Below, one piece after another: positions 1-6,050 of a DNA stretch of 10,081 nt. The position numbers and the translations under genes were made by a program. This DNA is from Victivallales bacterium (GTDB taxonomy: Bacteria; Verrucomicrobiota; Lentisphaeria; Oligosphaerales; Oligosphaeraceae): assembly GCA_017538465.1 (NCBI GenBank), contig JAFYIW010000017.1:1-10081 (forward strand), in the 5' to 3' direction. How positions within the stretch are numbered: position 1 is the first letter of the stretch; the number at the start of each line of letters is the position of its first letter. The notes under the pieces were generated by a model that had not been told where the DNA came from, made no database searches, and worked only from the letters and a program-made list of their open reading frames with translations.

Positions 1-739
1 AGCCGCGGAAGATGGCCAGGTAGAGCAGCACCAGCCCGATGAAAATCATGATGATGCGTCCGACGCCCAGCGTCCAGTCCAGCTTGGTCATCTGGATGAA
101 GTCATTCAGTCCGGTGGATTGCCAGAGACCGGTAAGCATTTTCTGGAAGGAGACATCCTCGCTTTGGGAAGGCGTCACGGAGTCGTGGCTGATCACGTTG
201 GGCTCCAGCTCCGCAATCACATCGCCGGGATGGAGCACCTGCCCCATCGAGAACTTCTCGCCGAGTCTCTTGACGGTGGCGGTGATGCCCAGCTTGAGTT
301 CCGGCTTGCTGCGAGGCTGAAGGGTATTGCCCTGGAAATCACGACTGAAAGTGTCCTTGATTTTCAGGATGCCCATGGTTCGTCCGGGGCGGTAGGTCTT
401 GCCCGCCTGAAGCGTGGCCTGATAGACCACGGCCGGATTCGGCCAGACATATTTGACCGTGATGATGCCGGTGGCGGGATCCTGCTCGCAGGCGAAAACG
501 CCGTCGTTGGTCTTGTAGAGGATTGTGCCGACTTGCTCTTCCTGTATGGAAAAAGGCGACGCGGCGACGTCGTCCCCGGCCGCGCCAGGGAGGGGAGGAA
601 TTGCTGGGGTGACGGCGTTGTCCTGTCCGCCAGGCGCTGGCGCGAGAATCGTCGCAGGTGCCGTATTCTGTTCCTGTGCCCAGGCGAAAAAACCGCAGCA
701 CAGCAATACGGCCAAAATGCTCATGGTGGCTTTTTTCAT
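1..739 (-). CDS. oadB: Na+-translocating decarboxylase beta subunit (OadB), N-terminal part with exported extension; runs off left edge
   Basis: Only the first 246 residues are present and no stop is reached. Residues 1-21 look like a signal peptide (MKK, a hydrophobic core, then AWA before Gln22). Residues about 27-63 are Ala/Pro-rich. Residues about 65-180 form a beta-rich domain I do not recognise. It ends in a biotinyl/HlyD-like hairpin around residues 160-180 (GEKFSMGQVLHPGDVIAELE). From about residue 200 the sequence resembles the usual OadB N-terminus: an amphipathic stretch (LTGLWQSTGLNDF), then a membrane helix at about 228-244 (RIIMIFIGLVLLYLAIFRG). In the family, OadB is the membrane subunit that decarboxylates carboxybiotin and pumps Na+. 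Normal OadB has only about 20-30 residues before this helix, so about 200 are extra. The gene lies 25 bp after the oadA stop, consistent with co-transcription. No Shine-Dalgarno is visible, and Met6 is an alternative start. Family assignment rests on the last 45 residues and the gene order. Confidence 0.82.
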   Translation of the reverse strand, partial: MKKATMSILAVLLCCGFFAWAQEQNTAPATILAPAPGGQDNAVTPAIPPLPGAAGDDVAASPFSIQEEQVGTILYKTNDGVFACEQDPATGIITVKYVWPNPAVVYQATLQAGKTYRPGRTMGILKIKDTFSRDFQGNTLQPRSKPELKLGITATVKRLGEKFSMGQVLHPGDVIAELEPNVISHDSVTPSQSEDVSFQKMLTGLWQSTGLNDFIQMTKLDWTLGVGRIIMIFIGLVLLYLAIFRG

Positions 740-764
740 GGTGTCTATGCGATTTAAAGGTTGC

Positions 765-2585
765 TTAAATCTGGGCCACGACTTGGTCAGCATCAAGTGC
801 GTCTCCGGCATTCACGTTGATTGCCTTGACCACGCCATCCGCTGGGGCCACAATGGGCTGTTCCATCTTCATGGCCTCGATGACCATGATTTCCTGGTCT
901 TTCTTGACTTCCTGGCCGACTGAGACCGAAACGCGGATCACCGTGCCGGGCATCGGGGTCTTGACATCCACGGCGGCGCCGCCAACTGCGGGGGCAGCCG
1001 CTGGAGTGGCAGGCGTGGCGCCGGCGGCGCCGATGGCGACGGCATAGGGCTTGCCATTGATCTTCAAGGAACCGGCGGTGGCCTCCACTTGATAGGCCGT
1101 GCCATTCACCGTCACGGTGTAGGAGCCACTGGTGGCTGGAGCCGCGGCGGGTTTGCTGGTTTCGGCGTAGCGCACGCCAATCGGGCGTTCGCCCTTCAGG
1201 AATTTCAGCCCCTTGGGGTTGGAGGATTCGTCGCAGGTCGCGATGATGAAGATGTTCTCGTCGGTGACAGGCAGCCCATTCTCCTCCAGGACTTTCTTGG
1301 CGTGGGCGACTCCGAGATTCGGATTCTTGTCGTTGAGGTCACGGGGGTTTTCCGTGGTTGGTTCCATCTTAAGCTGTTCGGCGGCCAGCTTTACCACTTC
1401 CGGATCCGGCTCGGCGGGGGTCTTGCCGAAGTAGCCAAGCACCATCTTGCCGTAGCCGGGGGTGATCTTCTTCCATTTTCCCTGCATCACATTCGCAAAG
1501 GCCTGCTGGAAATAGAACTGCGAAACCGGGGTGACCGAGGTGCCGAAGCCGCCTTTCTCGACGACTTCGCGCATGGCGGCGACGACCTCCGGGAACTTGT
1601 CCAGGCACTTGTTGTCGCGCATCATCTGGGTGTTGGCGGTCAGGGCGCCGCCGGGCAGGGGACACAGCGTGATGAGCGGGTTGGTGGTCATCGCCTCCGG
1701 CGGAATCATGTATTTGGACATGCACTGGATGAAGACGTCCTCGACCTTCATCACCTTCTCCGGGTCGATGTCCAGGGTGTAGTCCGTGTTCTTGAAGGCA
1801 TGCCACATCGTGAGGATGTCGGGCTGGCTGGTGCCGCCGGACATCGGGCGCATGGCCAGGTCGATGATTTCGGCGCCGCCCTCGATGGCCGCCATGTAGC
1901 ACTGCACGGACAGGTCGCCGGTGTCGTGGGTGTGCATCTCAATCGGGCAATCCTTCTTGCCGGCCGCGTCAAGCATCTGGCGGGCAATCTTGACCGTCTC
2001 CCTGATGATGGCGGGCGGGCAGGTGCCGGAGGCGTCCTTGAAGCAGAGGGAGTCGAAGGGCATCCCGCTCTCCAGGATGTTCTTGAGGATCCGCGCATAG
2101 AACTTCGGGGTGTGCGCCTCGGTGTCCATGTTCGGCGGCAGACCCATCATGGTGATGGTGGTCTGATGTTTCAGGCCGGCGTTGTGGATGCAGGTGCCGG
2201 AATAGCTGATGTTGCGGATGTCATTGAGTGCGTCGAAATTACGGATGGTGGTCATGCCGTGCTTCTTGAACATCTTCGCATGCAGGTCGATGATGTCGCT
2301 GGACTGGCTGGAGAGTCCCACCACGTTCACGCCGCGGGCCAGCGTCTGAAGCTCGACCTCGGGGCCGACCGCCGCACGGATGGCATCCATCATCTCGAAG
2401 GCATCCTCCCCGCAATAGAAGAAGGGACTCTGGAACCGGGCGCCGCCGCCGACTTCCAGGTGACGCCAACCGGCCTCGACTGCGGCCTCGAGGGCGGGCA
2501 TGAAGTCCTTGGAGATGACGCGGGCGCCGATGACGGACTGGAAGCCGTCACGGAAAGAGGTGTCCAGGAAGCGAATCTTTTTCAT
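765..2585 (-). CDS. oadA: Oxaloacetate decarboxylase alpha subunit (carboxyltransferase plus biotin carrier)
   Basis: This 606-residue protein should move the carboxyl group of oxaloacetate onto its own biotin in the cytoplasm, releasing pyruvate. Residues 1-300 are a DRE-TIM carboxyltransferase barrel. Expected metal ligands are visible: Asp13 in RDGFQS, Lys183 in CFKDASG (the carbamylated lysine in this family), and His218/His220 in HTHDT. The family's pyruvate-site elements also appear as LARG (82-85) and MSGGTSQP (248-255). Residues about 300-470 are the conserved PYC_OADA domain (PGGALTAN, VTPVSQ). An Ala/Pro linker follows, then a C-terminal biotinyl domain with EAMKM, where Lys573 is the biotin attachment site. 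The length matches OadA. The N-terminal motif RDGFQS departs from the usual RDAHQS, and the barrel is generally divergent. An AGGAG lies 12 bases before the ATG, which is long spacing. It sits between oadG and oadB. A pyruvate carboxylase B subunit is the alternative, but flanking oadG and oadB favour the sodium pump. Confidence 0.9.
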   Translation of the reverse strand: MKKIRFLDTSFRDGFQSVIGARVISKDFMPALEAAVEAGWRHLEVGGGARFQSPFFYCGEDAFEMMDAIRAAVGPEVELQTLARGVNVVGLSSQSSDIIDLHAKMFKKHGMTTIRNFDALNDIRNISYSGTCIHNAGLKHQTTITMMGLPPNMDTEAHTPKFYARILKNILESGMPFDSLCFKDASGTCPPAIIRETVKIARQMLDAAGKKDCPIEMHTHDTGDLSVQCYMAAIEGGAEIIDLAMRPMSGGTSQPDILTMWHAFKNTDYTLDIDPEKVMKVEDVFIQCMSKYMIPPEAMTTNPLITLCPLPGGALTANTQMMRDNKCLDKFPEVVAAMREVVEKGGFGTSVTPVSQFYFQQAFANVMQGKWKKITPGYGKMVLGYFGKTPAEPDPEVVKLAAEQLKMEPTTENPRDLNDKNPNLGVAHAKKVLEENGLPVTDENIFIIATCDESSNPKGLKFLKGERPIGVRYAETSKPAAAPATSGSYTVTVNGTAYQVEATAGSLKINGKPYAVAIGAAGATPATPAAAPAVGGAAVDVKTPMPGTVIRVSVSVGQEVKKDQEIMVIEAMKMEQPIVAPADGVVKAINVNAGDALDADQVVAQI

Positions 2586-2680
2586 GGAAGGTGGAAACTC
2601 CTAAGAAGTGGGTGGTTGTGACTGATGTGGAAAGGGAGCTGGGGGCGCGCACTGCCATGAGGCCGTCTTCAAGGCAGGAA

Positions 2681-2726
2681 AAGGCATTGCCCAGGCGCCT
2701 GAAGGCATTCTTGTCTCCAATGCCTT
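2681..2726 (-). promoter_or_regulatory. Alternative stem-loops between oadG and oadA
   Basis: The octamer AAGGCATT occurs on the plus strand at 2681-2688 and 2702-2709, and its inverse AATGCCTT occurs at 2719-2726, overlapping the oadG stop codon. The inverse copy can pair with the near repeat (8 bp, 9-nt loop) or with the far one (9 bp, 28-nt loop), but not both. A perfect palindrome, CAGGCGCCTG, lies between at 2692-2701. In the oadG-oadA transcript this could act in mRNA processing, partial termination or translational balance. There is no long U-tract, so it is not a classical terminator. The repeats are seen directly; the function is inference. The rest of the 139-bp gap shows only a weak Shine-Dalgarno before oadA. 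Confidence 0.4.
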
Positions 2727-2973
2727 ACAGCGGAAGTTTGCCGGCCTGCTTCAGGGCGGCGGCGATGACGGCGGCGACTTCCGTGTCGTCGGCTGCTTTC
2801 GATGTGGATTTGGCGGCGGGCTTTTTCTTCTCGGGTTCAGGGAGCAGATAGGCATATTTCCCGCCGAGTTTGGCCGCCAGGAGGGTGATAATGACCTGGA
2901 TGCCTAGGAAGACAAAGACAAAACCCATGCCGACCAGCATGATATTCAATGCACTCGAAAACATTGTGTCCAT
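2725..2973 (-). CDS. oadG: Oxaloacetate decarboxylase gamma subunit (OadG)
   Basis: This 82-residue protein has the standard OadG layout. There is one N-terminal membrane helix at about residues 8-32 (NIMLVGMGFVFVFLGIQVII), then a basic/proline segment (LLPEPEKKKPA), a Lys/Ala-rich linker and a C-terminal helix (VAAVIAAALKQAG). In the family, OadG anchors the alpha subunit to the membrane subunit and is needed for assembly. It is the first gene of a G-A-B cluster, the same order as in enterobacterial oad operons. I chose the ATG at 2973 because the hydrophobic helix follows it directly, an AGGA lies about 10 bases upstream, and the predicted promoter would otherwise fall inside the gene. A GTG at 3021 would add 16 residues. 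OadG sequences are short and poorly conserved, so identification leans partly on context. Confidence 0.87.
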   Translation of the reverse strand: MDTMFSSALNIMLVGMGFVFVFLGIQVIITLLAAKLGGKYAYLLPEPEKKKPAAKSTSKAADDTEVAAVIAAALKQAGKLPL

Positions 2974-2989
2974 GGTTATGGAATCCTGA

Positions 2990-3018
2990 TTTATAATAAA
3001 TAGGACAAGAGATGGCAA
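2990..3018 (-). promoter_or_regulatory. Candidate sigma70-type promoter for oadGAB
   Basis: On the minus strand, TTGCCA (3018-3013) is followed after exactly 17 bases by TATAAA (2995-2990). Each is one base from consensus. Transcription would begin near 2983, leaving a leader of only about 10 nt before the chosen oadG start and cutting into the weak AGGA. This is a by-eye match; promoter consensus in this lineage is unknown. Confidence 0.35.
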
Positions 3019-3397
3019 CACCGTTTCAAAACGTGGGCGGCCGACGGAACGGAGATTCCATTCGACGCCTGTTTTTGAACAATTCCCTAATATAATGCGA
3101 CAAACTGGTTTATAACTTCAAAAAAACACTCCAGAAGAACTTTTTTTTGCATTTTTGGAGAACGGGCACGGCAATGAATGGCTCAATCGGCTTGTTATTA
3201 GGTGGTTGAGAGGGCAATGCCGCACTCTTCCCGCGTTCGTCGTGGAAGCTGCCAGGCCTGCGGCGAAATGGCGCCGGAATGCGGCTTGGACGCTTTTCTG
3301 CCGAAATCAATGGCAAAGCCGCAAAACCAGACTAAGGTACCTAACTTGTCCGATCGCATGGCGATTTACGTCCTGCATCGGGAATTGCATATTGGAA

Positions 3398-3401
3398 GAG
3401 G
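3398..3401 (+). promoter_or_regulatory. Shine-Dalgarno site of the Ca2+-ATPase gene
   Basis: GAGG (within AGAGGA, 3397-3402) lies six bases before the ATG at 3408. An earlier ATG at 3403 reads ATG AAA TGA and stops at once, so the site supports the start at 3408. Confidence 0.7.
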
Positions 3402-3407
3402 AATGAA

Positions 3408-6050
3408 ATGAGATTCTCCGGATTGACCAGCCAACAAGTCGAAGAAAGTAGGCGGCGACATGGCTCGAATGCCTTGACGGAACTGGCGCCGGAATCCTTG
3501 CTGGTGAGGTTTTTGGCGGGTTTCCGGGAGCCGATGATCATGATTCTGCTGGTTGCCCTGCTTGTCCAGGCGGCGCTTTTTTTCTGTGGAAAGGCCGCAT
3601 GGTATGAGCCGTTTGGCATCCTGACGGCCATCCTCATCGCCAACGGCGTGGCGGCACTCTTCGAACATCGGCAGGAAGGCAAGGCCGCCTTGCTGCGCCA
3701 TGCGGAAAACGCCCTCGCATCCGCCAAAGTCGTTCGGGAGTCACAGCTGCTGGAAGTGCCGCAGGACGATGTCGTGGTCGGGGATGTGGTCTTTCTGCAG
3801 ACGGGGGATAAAATCCCCGCGGATGGCATTGTGCTGGATGGGGAGCTGAAGGTGGATCAGGCGGCCTTGAACGGCGAGTCCGAGGAGGCCGTCAAGCACG
3901 CGCTTCCTTCCGGTGTGGCCTATAATCCAAAGGACACCTTTGATCCATACTATCTTTATCGCGGGACGGTGATCGGCAATGGCGAGGCATATCTGGAAGT
4001 CAAGGTCGTGGGCGACCAAACGGAGTTCGGTCAGGCTGCGCTGGGAGCGCAGGAGGCGACACGGCAGACCCCGCTGCAGGTGAAGCTGGGGCGGTTGGCC
4101 AGGCAGATTTCCCGATTCGGATATGTCGGCGCAGGAGCCATCTTGGCGATTGTACTGGGCGTCACTGTCTTTTCCGGAAAAACGCCGCAGGATTGGGCCG
4201 GATGGGTGAGGCTGGTGCTGGATGCCGTGACAGTGGCGGTCACGATCATCGTCTGTGCGGTTCCGGAGGGCCTGCCCATGCTCAGCTCGATTCTGCAGGC
4301 GGTGCAGAGCCTGAAGATGGTGAAAGACCACGTCCTGGTACGGAAGATCCATGGTCTGGAGACCTCCGGCAGTTTGAGCATACTGTTCTGTGACAAGACG
4401 GGCACCATCACCGAGGGACGGCTCTCGGTGGCGGAGCTGGCCACGGCGACCCAGGGAGGATGCCAGTCGTTCGCGGAACTCCCGGCCGCTCTGCGGGAGG
4501 AGATGCGAATTGGCATCGGGCTTAACAATTCCGCAATGATGGGAAAGGACAAGGCCGTGATTGGCGGAAATGGCACCGACCGGGCTTTGCTGGCCTTTCT
4601 CCTGGCGCAGGGACTGGGTGGGGTGCTTTCCCGTGACGAAGTGGTTTCCGCGCGCCCATTCGATTCGGTGCGGAAGAGTTCCAGTGTCGTGGTGCGGCGG
4701 GGAAAGACGGTGGAGTGTTTTGTGAAGGGGGCGCCGGAGCGTCTTCTGGAACGGTGCAAAACCTATCTGGATGCGGAGGGGAGCCGGCGCCCGCTGACGG
4801 AGGAGGATGCCATGCGACTTGGAAGATATCTCGATGCCCAGGCCGCGCGGTCCATGCGTTTGCTGGCCGTGGCCAAATGTGAAGGCGGGCTGGAGGATGT
4901 TCCGTTGACGCTGGTGGGCATTCTGTGCATTCGGGACAATGTCCGCAAAGAGGCAAAGAAGGCCATAGAGGAAATCCGCCAGGCAGGCATTCAGATGGTG
5001 ATGGTGACGGGGGACCGCAGGGAGACGGCGTTGGCGATTGCGCGCGAGGCCGGTTTGCTGACCACGTCGGAGGAGGTCGCCTTGACCTCATCGGAGATGG
5101 CGAGTTTGTCAGACGACGACCTCAAGGAGCTGCTGCCGCGTCTGCGGGTGGTCTCTCGCGCATTGCCATTGGATAAAAGTCGGCTGGTGCGCATTGCGCA
5201 GGAACTCAATCTGGTGGTCGGCATGACGGGGGATGGAGTGAATGACTCGCCGGCCTTGCGCAAAGCCGATGTCGGGTTCGCGATGGGCAGCGGCACTGAG
5301 GTCGCCAAGGCCGCGGGGGAGATTACGATTCTGGATGATAATCTGGCCTCCATCGAAAAGGCTGTCCTGTATGGACGGACCATGTTCAAGTGCATCCGAA
5401 AATTCCTGGTGTTCCAGCTTACGGTGAATGTCGCGGCGGTTTTCATTTGCGCCATCGGGCCAGTCTTCGGCGTGAATGTCGTGATGACGGTCATTCAGCT
5501 GCTGCTGGTCAATTTGGCAATGGACACCTTGGCCGCTCTGGCCTTCGGCAGCGAACCGCCATTGGCGGAGTACATGCGTGAGAAGCCGGTCGCCCGGGGG
5601 CAGAGCATCATCACGGGAACCATGCTGGCGCAGATTGGCGTGCAGGCGTGCTATGTCACGGTAATCTGTCTGGCGGTGCTGTTCGTGCCGGCCGTGCGGA
5701 GGTTCATCAGTGCGGCGGATGCGTCTGCGGATTATCTGCACTCCGCACTCTTTGCCACTTTTATGATGGCAATCACGGCGAATGGATTCAACGCCAGGAC
5801 GGCGCACCTTAATCCATTCGAGGGAATGACGCGGAATTGGACTTTCCTTGCGGTGATGGCGCTGATCTTCGCGATGCAATTTGTCTTTGTGACCTTCGGC
5901 GGCGAGGCACTCGCGGTGACGCCGCTTTCCGCCGTCACTTGGATGAAGTGCCTGTTCCTGGCCTTCCTGGTGATTCCGCTGGAGGTCCTGCGGAGATTGG
6001 CGATGCGCGGAAGGGACGGCGGCAACATGAAGAAACAGGAGACGACATGA
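3408..6050 (+). CDS. Calcium-transporting P-type ATPase, PMCA (P2B) type
   Basis: This 880-residue inner-membrane pump should export Ca2+ from the cytoplasm using ATP. In order it shows an N-terminal cation-ATPase domain; M1-M2 (about 43-85); an actuator domain with NGES at 155-158; M3-M4 with PEGLP (286-290); the phosphorylation motif DKTGT with Asp329; the nucleotide domain with KGAPE (440-444); TGD (534-536); and the hinge TGDGVNDSPAL (607-617). M5-M10 run from about 664 to 864. FQLTVN in M5 (669-674) and VNLAMDTLA in M6 (701-709) match the plasma-membrane calcium pump pattern, which has one Ca2+ site, rather than SERCA. Length is normal. Departures from the usual motifs are NGES for TGES and RDNVR (509-513) where family members often have a D-P pair. 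All core catalytic residues are present. It overlaps the next gene by ATGA. A broader P2-type specificity is possible, but the M4-M6 motifs favour calcium. Confidence 0.93.
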   Translation: MRFSGLTSQQVEESRRRHGSNALTELAPESLLVRFLAGFREPMIMILLVALLVQAALFFCGKAAWYEPFGILTAILIANGVAALFEHRQEGKAALLRHAENALASAKVVRESQLLEVPQDDVVVGDVVFLQTGDKIPADGIVLDGELKVDQAALNGESEEAVKHALPSGVAYNPKDTFDPYYLYRGTVIGNGEAYLEVKVVGDQTEFGQAALGAQEATRQTPLQVKLGRLARQISRFGYVGAGAILAIVLGVTVFSGKTPQDWAGWVRLVLDAVTVAVTIIVCAVPEGLPMLSSILQAVQSLKMVKDHVLVRKIHGLETSGSLSILFCDKTGTITEGRLSVAELATATQGGCQSFAELPAALREEMRIGIGLNNSAMMGKDKAVIGGNGTDRALLAFLLAQGLGGVLSRDEVVSARPFDSVRKSSSVVVRRGKTVECFVKGAPERLLERCKTYLDAEGSRRPLTEEDAMRLGRYLDAQAARSMRLLAVAKCEGGLEDVPLTLVGILCIRDNVRKEAKKAIEEIRQAGIQMVMVTGDRRETALAIAREAGLLTTSEEVALTSSEMASLSDDDLKELLPRLRVVSRALPLDKSRLVRIAQELNLVVGMTGDGVNDSPALRKADVGFAMGSGTEVAKAAGEITILDDNLASIEKAVLYGRTMFKCIRKFLVFQLTVNVAAVFICAIGPVFGVNVVMTVIQLLLVNLAMDTLAALAFGSEPPLAEYMREKPVARGQSIITGTMLAQIGVQACYVTVICLAVLFVPAVRRFISAADASADYLHSALFATFMMAITANGFNARTAHLNPFEGMTRNWTFLAVMALIFAMQFVFVTFGGEALAVTPLSAVTWMKCLFLAFLVIPLEVLRRLAMRGRDGGNMKKQETT
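6037..6041 (+). promoter_or_regulatory. Shine-Dalgarno site that sets the GH127 start
   Basis: AGGAG lies five bases before the ATG at 6047, inside the last codons of the ATPase gene. It decides the start. The same frame stays open upstream to 5837, but that would mean a 214-base overlap with the ATPase and an N-terminus of out-of-frame ATPase sequence. Confidence 0.8.

Larger units (their letters stand above)
2974..3407. other. 434-bp divergent intergenic region between oadG and the Ca2+-ATPase
   Basis: I find no convincing gene here; the small ORFs have no recognisable domain. The part nearest oadG (about 2974-3160) is AT-rich compared with the rest of the window. It holds the candidate oadG promoter, a perfect plus-strand TATAAT at 3091-3096 without a good -35 partner, and A/T tracts at about 3119-3127 and 3140-3147. 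The right half is GC-richer. A weak plus-strand pair, TTTACG (3365-3370) and CATATT (3388-3393) with a 17-base spacer, sits so close to the ATPase start that it would leave almost no leader. No terminator, tRNA or clear riboswitch was seen. The ATPase promoter is unresolved. Confidence 0.5.

Noticed and set aside
119..757. 212-residue plus-strand ORF opposite oadB
   Set aside because: The minus-strand frame reading off the left edge gives a coherent signal peptide, domain and OadB membrane helix, so this is a shadow.
1089..2621. 510-residue plus-strand ORF opposite oadA
   Set aside because: It is the antisense shadow of a clear OadA gene in high-GC DNA, rich in His, Gly and Val with no domain pattern.
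3110..3316. 68-residue minus-strand ORF upstream of oadG
   Set aside because: Low-complexity basic sequence with no family resemblance and no ribosome site I could support.
3155..3411. Small plus-strand ORFs upstream of the ATPase
   Set aside because: No recognisable domain and no good ribosome site; one contains a CxxC-like pair but nothing more. They compete with each other in overlapping frames.
5837..6046. N-terminal extension of the GH127 reading frame
   Set aside because: It would overlap the ATPase by 214 bases, and the family match begins only after the ATG at 6047, which has a proper AGGAG.
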